Shown here: piece after piece, positions 53,847-64,000 of the stretch
How the letters are laid out: every line of letters starts with the position of its first letter
How positions within the stretch are numbered: the stretch's first letter is position 1
Assembly (NCBI RefSeq): GCF_037975245.1
Contig: NC_092577.1
Location: 20,830,898-20,894,897 of the forward strand
Length of the DNA stretch: 64,000 nt
Origin: Apostichopus japonicus
Taxonomy: Eukaryota > Echinodermata > Holothuroidea > Aspidochirotida > Stichopodidae
Reading direction: 5' to 3'
Translations under genes and position numbers: made by a program
Notes under the pieces: model-generated
What the model saw: only the letters and a program-made list of their open reading frames with translations
What the model was told of the DNA's origin: nothing
Database searches by the model: none

Positions 53847-56800
53847 TCAGAGTTATGTACAGTGAGCATTACCAATGTGTTGCTGATACTTAATATCATG
53901 AACTCATGTGTTTCAATCTGCAACAATCTTTACCTGCATTAGCGGGAAGAGAACACAATGATAGAAGTTAATACTAAAAACAAAATTTGCCTGTTTAAAA
54001 AGGGTTCTCAGTTGACAGCCAAGTTATGAGAAGGAGGTTATGGCTGGCTGTACGTTTTACAACATAGACAAACTTAAAATACTGGGTTGAACACCAATTT
54101 CATTACTATTTTTTATGCGAAATGTACTTCTTTGCTCAAATAGTTTGATGCATAAATTGCTAGTTTGCATATAGGGAAAATGTAAATAAACAGTATCTTG
54201 TTTCGCAAAGGGAACCTCTTAGAAGTCAATGCAGAGGTCAACATGTTTAAAAGCTGTATGTAATGGTGCATTTTCACTGCAGCTTAATCAGTATTGACAG
54301 CTGGTATCGCCCAGTATTGTTGCCTCATGTTTATGACATGGCTAAATTTCCTTTTTTTCCTACGATAGATCTGTTCATGTGATAATTAAATGTGACAGTA
54401 GTTCACTGTTTAAAATATTTGAAAGATGTTGAGGTAGTTGTACCTTTCTTTTGCTGTATATTAAAAGCATTTATGATCGTATGTCTATTCTATTTTTTTT
54501 TATCTCATCCTGATAAAGCATGCTAATACTTAATTAACATCACTCACTGATCTGCTTAAAGTCAATCATTGGTATAAACCAACACACATGCACACAAGGA
54601 TACATTGCTTGTGAGAACCTGTACACAAAGCTCTCAACAAGATGCAAGCAAGCAGGTGTAGTTCCAGCAAGTAACTCAAGAATTATACCACAATTGACAA
54701 TCGATTACGTAATCACAGAATTGTTTTTTCAAATTCAGCAGATTTTCAAGCTTATTGTATTGTTTTGTTTATCAAAAATACTATGTAATTTTATTGCTCA
54801 TTGAAACTTCTCACGGAGCACTCACATAAGATATGAATACTTTGCTATACTATGACTTGTCAACACTACTGCTAAAATCTAGTTTACTATGAATGTTTCA
54901 TTCAAGATTTCAAGGCCTTATGTTTCCTTCATTTAATAACCAGCAATGTTAACAGAAAGAGATCCACACTTCTCTTGTGGTGTACTTTTGTATTATGTTC
55001 TCATTCCAAATGTTCACAAGTTGACTAGTATAGTGTACTCCTGTAAACAACACGAAATATGTATTTCACTTTTATTTTCAAGAGTGTGTATGAGTAATTG
55101 ATGACCTTTGGAATGGTTCATACTATGGGGTGTCAATTGCATAGCATACTCTACATCTAATGATTAGTTTTAATCTACATTAATTTCAAAGCTGCTGATT
55201 TTCATTTATTTTTCTTGTTCACATGCCATAAGGATTTCATTAAAATTCAATTAAAAACATCTTTGCGCTTGAATGTTTCCTTTCTTAGTATTTATGCTTT
55301 CTGGCTTGGTTTGTAAAGTACTGTGATCATATGTATTGTGTTTCTGGTAACATTGAAAAAGGCTTAGGGAACATAGGCTGTGATGGGGGAGGGAAAGGAT
55401 GTATGATTGATGAATTGCTGACCAATGTCATTGAATATGCTAGACATGGATCTTCCATCTAGCCAAATAGATTAAAGCCATATCCGTCAAGCTAGTCACA
55501 AGTCTGCCCCCACCCCCACTCACACAACCCCAACATTTTACTCCCTATGCACGCTAGTGGTTCAACAATAGAGCCAAGAGTTTACTGAATAAAACCCGTG
55601 GCAAAAAACCTTCACACCCATAAAAACAGCCGCCCACCCCCCCACCAACAAAAGAATGCCTCTTATAATGCAACTTGTGCAACAAAGCAACATAATGCAA
55701 CAAAGAATGACTTATAATGCAACTTGTACCCTAATTTAATATCATGTGGTGACCACAGTATGCCTGAAGTATACTGGCTTTGTAAATTTATCCTCGGTGG
55801 ATAAATCTGAGCAAGCTATGTTTGAGGTTAAAGCTACACAGATAAGAGAGGTAGAAGTGTGCCGTGAACACTACAAACAGACTGCTAAGACTAGAACTTC
55901 GTAAAAGACGAGAAGGAAAGCACCGTACTTATCAAAATAGCTACTCCGAGGGAATCTGACCGACTTTTGCTAATTATACATTGACAGCATTTTCTGATCA
56001 AGAATAGTGTTCGACCGATAATAGGTTAGATACTATGGACATAGACAATCGGTAACCGGCATTGGCAAAATCCATTGCGCTACCGATTATTAAGTTCCAC
56101 ATCAAGGATTGTATTTTTACGCGCTTTTGATTCACCACAACTACAACGGGAGAAGTTCGATTCAGCGCTATTCATAGCCGGGGAAGGTGCGCTGCTAATC
56201 TACCGTGAAGCGGTATCGCAAGTCCCTCACGCGAGTTTGTACTAATGTTGTTCGATATACAATCCAGTTTTAGCAGTTAACATCATACAGTATACTCGCG
56301 ATGAGCTTAGACGGACGACGTTATTATTTTTTTTTTTCACTTCGCTTCTTGCATCTAACGAAACCTCCTGTTATCAGGTTCAACGATTGATATGAAAGAT
56401 TATTTGTTTCGAGTAAATGTAAAACCAAATCAATATACTTTTAAACCACTTTGGCCATTTCACCTTAGGTGAAAGCTGGAAAGTGAGAGTGACATTACGC
56501 TTTGTACATTGTGAGTTTACGTACATTAGGCTAGTCTGGCTAGAGAATTGTTGAGCTCAATAACTGTCAAGTTTGAAAATACGCCCAATTTTCTACAAAT
56601 GCCATAAAATTATCCAATCAACGGCCCAAATACTCCTCAAATTCCCTATAAATGTTTAGCGACAGTCCTCGGTAGTTCTACTGCATTACCATTTGCGATT
56701 ACTAATCAGTGATTAGGCAAATATTCTTACGCATATTTTTGCGCAAAACCCGAAGCAACTTTTTTTCCCTGACCTAATATACTATATGTGCTAAAATATC

Positions 56801-57696
56801 ACCTTTGCAGTAATTAAACTCACCGACTAAAAGCATGTCTGATTTCCAGCGACAAAGTCAATGGGACTTTAGTATGTGGTTTTCGCACGTGTAGTTATGT
56901 CAATGGAGAAACGCCTTTGACTTACTGTGTATGATCGTTTAAACAACGTTCCATCGGAAGGTTTCCCTCGCATATGGCAAAACTTGAAGCAAACGTTCGG
57001 GATTGTGTTATCTTTTTCAATAAAATATGAAAATAAAACTGCTTATCCACTAAAGGTAATAGGCATCGGCCCGATTGTCACAGAAACTATTCGGTACTCG
57101 GTAAAGCTGATTATCATTTAATCGCTCGAACTGTAATCAAGAAATCATTGCCATAATTTGGGTTTTTGTCACACCGTAACATTGGAAAATAGTGTTGTTA
57201 TAAACTAATAAAATGTGTATACTGACAATTGAAAGTTCTGCATTAGCTGGTTATATTTTGAGCAAATTTATTGCTTAAAATTGCCGATAATGCAGTCAAC
57301 TTTTTTATATAAGATTCTTTCCTATAACATGCAATGAATGAATGACACACACACACTTAAACCGTATACCGATCGGAGGGTTGTATAAATGCACACATTA
57401 TGTGAACATATGTACTGTACTCTTAACTGTGAATAGGGGGACATATGCAAGTGTCTCTCTATCGTACTAAAAATTGTTTGAAGTACGTAAAGAAGACACA
57501 GTTACTATCGCTTTTCAGATATATCTGTCAATGAATTGCATAAAAGATGCGATCCAAGTTCCATGTACTGCTATCAATCCCTCCAGTCTGCGGTGAATTT
57601 ATCCTTTATGACGCATTTGCATTAAGACTTATATGTGGCTTTATATGGAAAGTCCATCCAAGGTGGTTTTTTGACGGTGTCCTGGTACTGGTACTG
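53847..57696. other. Long stretch without a gene
   Basis: AT-rich, no ORF with recognisable similarity. A CpG-richer segment (about 56090-56320) and scattered short ORFs (e.g. 56927-57121) could mark an unrecognised promoter or exon, but no splice or family evidence supports one. A simple ACAC run occurs at about 57340. Confidence 0.5.
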
Positions 57697-57800
57697 TATA
57701 TAGATCTATATCTATTTATAGATCTATATATCAATATATATAGATAGAGAGGTGGAGATAGTGATAGATATATATATATAGATATATATATATATATAAC
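57697..57800. repeat. TATAGA / TATATA microsatellite
   Basis: About 100 bases of ATATAGATCTATAT and TATATATA repeats with a GAGAGGTGGAGA interruption. It abuts the 5' end of the RLE-type LINE at about 57800. Several LINEs with restriction-like endonucleases insert into such sequences. Confidence 0.85.
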
Positions 57801-60374
57801 AACAGGGATTGATACGAGCGACCTCAGCGACCAAGACTGGGAGGCCATAAACGATAAAGTATCAACGGACTTGACGCCATTACAGACAGAACTTTTCCGA
57901 CATGATCCAGGTAACCACAATCCCAAAATCTTGGATAGGCTAGGCTGCTCGTTAAGCACATTCACTTGTGAAAGGCAGTCGTCGCGCCCTGAACAAAGCT
58001 ATCAAAAACCGGGATAACAAAGAAGTTGATGCGCTTAGACAGTCATTGTTCACAGCCTTGCGCTGCCACTCCGAAAAGCACAATCAAGAAAAGTTTTTTA
58101 GGCAAAACTGTACGTCAAACGCGTACGTCAATAACTTTGTTGTGGATGGTCAGAAATCAAGTAAGCAACCAGCTGCAAGATCACAGCAGACATGCGAGAC
58201 GACACTGCGTGCCTTGTATGAAGATGAAAACGTCATTACGCCCTCTATTCACACCTCGTGGACAATACCACAACCGCAACACCGATTCAATGATGCTGCC
58301 TTGACGATCAAACACGTAAAACAAACTTTGCGTCGAACCCGTTCAAGATCAGCGCCTGGCCCGACGGCATTTCATATCTCATGTTAAAGAAGCTGCCATG
58401 CGGTTCCTTGCAACATTGTTTAGTAAAATGAAGTATCGTCTGTCCCATCTAGCTGGCAGAAGGGTATCATGATTTTCATATTCAAATATGGCAACCCGGA
58501 TGACATCCAGAACTATCGCCCAATAACACTCACCTCGTGTGTTTCGAAGCTGTTCCACAGTATTCTCAACTTCCGGTTACTGTCGTTCTTGCGAACGAAC
58601 AAACTGATTGACATATCCACGCAGAAAGGTTTCTTGAACCGCATTATGGGTTGTGCAGAAAATACCATGGTCGCAAACCGCTTAACGAAATATGTCAAAA
58701 GCAAATGTCGCTCAATGCATGTTGCCTGGTTGGACATTCAAAATGCGTTTGGATCGGTGAGACATGACGTCCTCGAATTCAGCCTACAGCATCACCACAT
58801 TCCTCAGTGGCTGACTACATATCAGTTACAGTTCTATAGCAATCTATAAGTTCAAGCTAGAACTAACAACTTTTCAGTCTACAATCTGAACATTCACATC
58901 GGTGTATTCCAGGGTGATACCATCAGCCCAACAATCTTCTTGCTGGTCTTCAACCTGATTCTGCAGTACATAGAGACAAAACGTGACGCGATTGGTGTGC
59001 CTTACAAGGCTAGTAAGATCATTAGCCTGGCCTATGCGGATGACCTAATGCTCTGTACTCAGCGTCCTCAGTCACTGTTGAATGAACTGAATACACTGAT
59101 GCTCAACATAGGACTGAAGCTTAAAGCCAAGAAATGCGTCACGTTTTCTGTAACATGAGGGGTATTCGCGCCACATCGAGTTTTCAAACTGGGGGAGGAA
59201 CAGCTCAAAACCATTCAGGAAAAGCCAATGAAGTTTCTTGGCTGTTATATTTTCCCGAAATACCAATCGTCCCGCGCCTTCCAAATGATAGAGCGTAACA
59301 TCAAGGATCAAATGAAAACCATAGATGCCCTTCCAATCCGCGGAGAATACAAACTCCGCATATGGAAATAGTACTCGTCCGCTGCTTTCTTGTTCTCCCT
59401 GACTGTTCATGATTTGGCACTGTCTAGCCTGGAAAAACTTGACGTTACCGTTATGAAATTTATTCCCAAATGGCTCCGTTTGCCGAAAAAAGCGAGTACG
59501 TCACTAATCACACACCGTGAGGGTATGGATTGCAGACTACCTAGCCAGCTCTACCGCCGTGGCCATGCCAATGTCATAGAAACGGCACTGGGCAGAGACG
59601 CTGACGTAGACCCGGCGCTGAGGCACGCAGTGAGCGACGCAGTCAGCGATACCCAGGTACGAACAGTTGACGAAGCTGTCCAACGAATCAACGAAGCCCA
59701 GGATCAGAGTCTCAATAACCTAAGGGAGCAAGGAAACTGGAACCAACTGTTTCATCTTCAAGACGCCGACACGAAATGGCAAGCCACCATACGAGGAATG
59801 TCTGAACAGTCTTTTAGCTTTGCCATTCGTTCCCTGAATAACCAACTTCCTGTTGCCAGCGTTTTATGTAAGGTTTGGAACTGTTCGGTGTCTGCCCAAT
59901 GCGGAGCTTGTCTGGCAAGTCGCGAACTATGTAATGCTCCACAGCAAACTCTACACCATGTGCTCAGCTCTTGCCAGGTTTCGTTATCACTTAAAGACAG
60001 GTACACCTGGAGACACGATAACATTCTCTTTGCTCTGCGAGACCCTCTACACTTGAACGCTAGGCCCAGCATGGGATATCGCAATCGACGCTACTCGAGA
60101 CGGGAACACTATCGTATATGACCAGCACACCAGTACCATACCCCCGGATATATTGCCTACTACTTGCAGACCAGACCTCACTGCTATAGACAGGGTTCAA
60201 CGCAAAATTCACATCATGACGTGTCCCTGGGACTCCGCTGAATCCTTTGACAATGCACAAGAAAGAAAATCAGACAGATATGGACCATTGATCGGTGACT
60301 TGAGTGATATTGGCTGGGAAGTGGATTTCATAACGGTGGAGATTGGAGTAAAGGGGGATAGTAACCTAAATTAA
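57801..60374 (+). pseudogene. LINE with restriction-like endonuclease (R2/NeSL/Hero type), degenerate
   Basis: Successive frames give SDLSDQDWEAINDKV (about 57810), LRRTRSRSAPGPTAF (58340), IQNYRPITLTSCVSKLF and TQKGFLNRIMGCAEN (58500-58650), VAWLDIQNAFGSVRH (RT catalytic Asp), IISLAYADDLMLC (59010-59060), HREGMDCRLPSQLYRRG, a Cys/His region (CGACLASRELCNAPQQTLHHVLSSC, 59900-59990), and RPDLTAIDRVQRKIHIMTCP with a distal ERKSDRY (60170-60290). The last is the PD-(D/E)XK restriction-like endonuclease that follows the RT in R2, NeSL and Hero lineages. At least five frame breaks and a missing N-terminus make it inactive. The exact clade is uncertain. Confidence 0.75.
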
Positions 60375-60452
60375 TAAGTATGATATAGCCATTCCACTTA
60401 TATTGTATATATGTAACCTTTCTCTTTTCAATGATTTCTTTCTGCTATACAG

Positions 60453-63400
60453 ATGAGTACCATGATGCTTAACATCTTGACTGAGCCTGAGGCAAGAGGG
60501 CTCAACCACTTTTGTTATGGGGTGACACAGGAGAGTGACATCGTCGAAGTGTTCCTTGTGACTGTGGGCAAAAGCCTATCCAAAAGGAAAGCTTAAGAAA
60601 GGAAAATTTTATATCGTCAGCAATGTTTCCCTCAATAAGCGGGAAGATTGTACGTACCTAAGACTGCCTGCAGACAAGGCCAAGGTGATTGTTTTCTACA
60701 TATGATTACAGCAACTTATGATTGATCATTGCCTTGTCAAAGGCCTTGACTAATGCCTCAAAATAGGCATGTCATCGATAGTTTCTAGCGGAGAAGGGCA
60801 TTTTGGCAAATAGGAATCAGAGAAAGGGCATCATGGCTTCTTTCGTCTATGCAATACTGCCTCATTTGAGATTTAATAGTTCTATTTGGAAGAAGAAAAT
60901 GTACCACATTAAGTACCTAAGAAACCTTGTGGGTCGAATTTATTAAATTTTAATGGCAAGATATCAATAATATTAAATGAGGTGTACTTGATGTGATCAC
61001 AATATGTCAACTATACTGAATGATATGCGCCTTTTTGCATCGACATGCTTTTCAAAATATCAATAATATTCTTACAAATAGCCTTCAATCACATAATCAA
61101 ATCATTACAGATTTCATTAAAACCTCAGAGATATTTATCATGTTGATATAATTAATAATAAGTCATCTTAAGAATATGAATCTTTTGAAGAATTTTATAG
61201 CATTCACACAGTTCCTTGTCTATTTATTTCAGGTTTTTCAAACATCGAAAAGTTTCGATTTACCGAAGGAGAAATTAAAAGAATTTTTCATGGCTACGAA
61301 ATGCACAATACCAGGTGCCTTGGCTTCCCCGAAAAACAGAAGGCTAACAACTGAAGGAACGGTGGACAAGGTAAACTATCCTCATTGAAAAGGAATCATT
61401 GAAGTTTTTAATTACAGACCCTCCAAACACAAGTCTTGACATAAGCTTCAAAAATCAGTAGATCCTAGTGGAGAATGGCATCATGTCAAATAGCATTTTT
61501 CGTCTCACAATACTGCGTCCTTGGGAGCAAAGTGTGATGGCGCATCGATGGCAAAACACAAAGGAACGATGGTCAATTTTTGACATCAGTTGGATGTTAT
61601 TTTCAGAGCATCGTGACACATTGAATGACAAAGTGGTTACCCACCCATTATGGTCAAGCCCCTGCAATCAATCATCAATGAACGAGAAGAATTTGTCATC
61701 GGTTACACAACCATTCGCTTTAGAAAGGTCATATGATTTGAGTCCTGAAAATGTTCATAATTATTAGCCGGATTGACAAAGAAGAGCATCGTTACAAAAA
61801 ATAGGAAATTTGAATACTGTGTGACCTTATTTAGTAAATTTGATGTTTTGTAAGTAATTACTTCTTCATAACATTAAATTGTTTTTTCGATTTCTTAAAA
61901 ATAGGTGTACGAGCTTAAAGAAGGGGCAACATGAAGAGGAGGGACGTTATTTTGTCAGATATGTCAACAAAAAAGAAGATATGCTGCAAGCTGTGGGGCC
62001 AACACGCAGAATCTGTTGCGGGTGTGAGTCAAGGCTCCACTGTTGAAATAACAAATGTAGAGGTCGACATATTCAATGAAAGACACCAATTAAAAACAGC
62101 CTCGCTCTCTGCAGTAAAGGTATGCATTATGCTCATATGCAATTGTGCCCAAGCCTTCAACATGAAAGGTTAGCTCTGTGTTTCATACTTCTTCTTCGTA
62201 TAAATGATTTTCTTTTCTGTAATGAAAAATTGATTCCAACCGGATATATTGGCTGAATTTCATGTACTATCCAACAAAATCTGGTTCTCACCGTCCAAAA
62301 AATTGGATACATGCATCCCTAGTAGTTTGTCTTATAATTAGTGACCTTAAAATCTCCTAATTCTCATTTCATATTTTTAAGGAGATTGCATTAATAAAAA
62401 GACCAACTCAAAAGATACCTACACCTACCCTTCCCAATAATAATGTAGACACCTTTATTACCTTCTCCAAACACTAGCCCTCTATATAGTCTCACATCAT
62501 TTTCGCCATTTTCTTACAGATACTAACCAACCAACAGAGAAGATCTGGGGATTTTGAAATTGTAGGGGTGGACTTAGAAGAGTAAGTTATGCTAACAATT
62601 TTTTAAGTTCATTAACAGTTAACGTTCTTTACAGTGTCGCTCCATATCATACTTAAGAGGGTATTTGTGACGACCTACTTGTAAACAAATATCTCAAGAA
62701 GTGAGACTTGGACAGTCAACAGGTATGAATAATTTATGCCATACTTGGAGGGTGGGTGTCCCATAATGAGTAAATGAATCATACAGATTATATTGCTGAT
62801 GTGATGGATATTAATGAGGTGTTAGGATAAGCCAAACTCAACATTGCAATTACATGTCGTCCACAAGGTGATTTATTAACACCTATTTTGTTTTTGAAAT
62901 TGACATGCATATATATGAGGAGGCTGGGCTTAGCCTCATTTTGAAACAGAGCATAGTATGCATGATAACTCAACAAGACAATGATTGATTAATGCCATTC
63001 TTGTCAGGTGGGTGGTCCCTTTTCATTGTACTTCTATTATAACGAAGTAAATTGTGGAAACCTTGTAACAAACACTATAGTTCAACAAGAAGGCATGTAT
63101 TTATTTCATATTTAGTATGAAGGTGGACCAAATTAGGTACAAAATCCTTGTTTTTTTTTATAGTGGAAGACAGTCATATAGGGTCTCCGCCAGTCAAGTA
63201 ATGAGAATCTGTAAACACAATCCAAAGTAAACCTATAGAGATCTCTTATTTATGATGTGAGTGTACTACATAGACGACACGAAAAATTTTGTTCATGTTA
63301 TTTTAGAAGTGGACCAAAATTCACAATAAAACTTCAAGGGGAAAATGGTGAATAAAACAACTATGAGAGTAATATGATAACATAACACATTTTTACCTTA

Positions 63401-63589
63401 TTTTTTTTTCATTCTCTTTTTGTCAGAGCCACAAGTTATGTTATAACTGAGTGTGGGAACACGTTTAAGATGTCAAGGTCCATACTGGAGAAATATGACA
63501 TGCCTCCAGATGACCTACTAAATGTGATGCCAGTTAAGTGTCACTTAACGCTGGAGGGAGAAGATATCATGGAACTGGAACTGAAATAG
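60453..63589 (+). pseudogene. OB-fold (RPA-like) gene, five exons, two frameshifts
   Basis: Exons: 60453-60684 (MSTMMLNILTEPEARGL, a shift near 60595, KGKFYIVSNVSLNKRE), 61233-61370 (VFQTSKSFDLPKEKL to TEGTVDK), 61905-62119 (VYELKEG, a shift near 61930, CKLWGQHAESVAGVSQGSTV, EITNVEVDIFN), 62520-62581 (RSGDFEIVGVDLEE) and 63427-63589 (SYVITECGNTFKMSRSILE to the TAG at 63587). All junctions are GT-AG, and phases agree (0, 0, 0, 2). The LWG...G..VEI.NV.VD..N pattern is that of single-strand-DNA-binding OB folds of the RPA family. Multicopy RPA-like genes of this kind occur in invertebrate genomes and are carried by some Helitrons; no Helitron ends or helicase are seen here. The two shifts suggest a pseudogene or sequence errors. 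Confidence 0.65.
62645..63330. repeat. Three diverged units of a tandem intronic repeat
   Basis: Within the last intron of the OB-fold gene, AAATATCTCAAGAAGTGAGA...GGAGGGTGGGTGTCCC (about 62685-62762), ATAACTCAACAAGACAATG...GTCAGGTGGGTGGTCCC (about 62963-63020) and TAGTTCAACAAGAAGGCATG...AAGGTGGACC (about 63079-63130) share one order of motifs. The pattern (CTCAAxAAG...ATGCCAT...GGTGG) resembles the unit at 30640-30910 in general type. Confidence 0.5.
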
Positions 63590-64000
63590 TGATGTCCTTT
63601 TATCTTAAGTTGCACATTTATTTTTGTTACTTTCAGATTTCAATCAACACCATAAGTGTTTTTGATATAAAATATCTTCAAACAAACATGAAATCTATAC
63701 GATTCACATTTATATTTGTTATCAACTCTCTAATTTTTTTTTATATAACATTTCTATATAAAATTTTTATCTGCACGTTTCATATAATTTTTGTTATTTT
63801 CAGATTTTAATCAACTCCATAAAGTTTTTCTTTATATGAAATATATTGAAATATAACATTCAATTTATTTTAAGAGATTAATTAACATTTAAGGACATCT
63901 TTGACTTGGCACTTTGTCTGATTTTAGAAAACTTCATTTTTTTGTCATCATTCGATGTCTTGAACGCCACATTTTATTTATTCATTTTTAAGGTTTAATT
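63590..64000. other. AT-rich 3' flank
   Basis: Very AT-rich. An internal duplication occurs: TTTTTGTTACTTTCAGATTT and CAATCAACACCATAA (about 63621-63655) recurs as TTTTTGTTATTTTCAGATTT and TAATCAACTCCATAA (about 63789-63823). A short ORF (63538-63810) overlaps it but is low-complexity and not supported. Confidence 0.5.

Noticed and set aside
57606-57965. A minus-strand ORF rich in YISIYIYLS
   Set aside because: Low-complexity translation of the TATAGA microsatellite.
1-64000. CRISPR arrays, bacterial operons, or ribosomal RNA genes
   Set aside because: No regularly spaced identical repeats with unique spacers, no Shine-Dalgarno-led operons and no rRNA sequence were seen; the window is eukaryotic.

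Overview
This is a eukaryotic, intron-bearing, AT-rich window with no prokaryotic gene organisation. It looks like the genome of a marine invertebrate deuterostome. The hints are the frequent AGGCCTAGGCCT-type palindromes, the Penelope, CR1, Tx1 and RLE retroelements, and multicopy gene families I associate with echinoderms, hemichordates, amphioxus and cnidarians. An echinoderm is my best guess, with low confidence. Nearly everything recognisable is mobile or derived from mobile elements. I see no clear single-copy housekeeping gene.

Layout. 1-5.3 kb: a spliced HUH-Rep/SF3-helicase gene between two copies of a palindromic fold-back repeat, with G-rich tracts, a 0.32 kb direct repeat and a broken Tc1-like transposase. 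6.2-7.0 kb: a frameshifted transposase-domain pseudogene and a U2-snRNA-headed retroposon with a long target-site duplication. 7.57-13.8 kb: a 6.2 kb TIR element with TA target duplication whose only visible gene is a spliced SAMD3-like (SAM-domain) gene. 15.2-17.6 kb: a degenerate Penelope-like element (PLE1) with GIY-YIG domain and hammerhead motif. 19.4-22.1 kb: a second Penelope-like element (PLE2). Its first ORF is split by a second TIR/TA element (22.1-30.5 kb) that carries a divergent, broken SAMD3-like gene and an unusual series of palindromic GTTAACGTATG sites. 31.4-33.3 kb: remains of a SET/C2H2 multicopy gene. 35.6-36.9 kb: exons of an unrecognised gene. 37.2-38.8 kb and 50.0-53.8 kb: two nearly identical Tx1/L1-type LINE copies in opposite orientation, each with its own target-site duplication. 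40.2-41.3 kb: fragments of a Penelope-like element and a LINE. 41.6-45.1 kb: a decayed HMGXB3-like/C2H2 multicopy gene. 45.4-48.6 kb: a CR1/Jockey-type LINE with frameshifts. 57.7-60.4 kb: a LINE with a restriction-like endonuclease next to a TATA microsatellite. 60.45-63.6 kb: a five-exon OB-fold (RPA-like) gene with two frameshifts.

The most interesting part is the pair of TIR/TA elements. They share boundary chemistry (TA-CACT..., subterminal repeat clusters), a SAM-domain first exon ending in the same splice phase, and a homologous C-terminal module. Neither contains a transposase I can recognise. Insertion of the second into PLE2 can be read to the base, because removing it and one TA restores an open frame that starts at an ATG.

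Protein-family assignments rest on remembered family patterns, not on a search. Exon boundaries are inferred from GT-AG signals and phase agreement.
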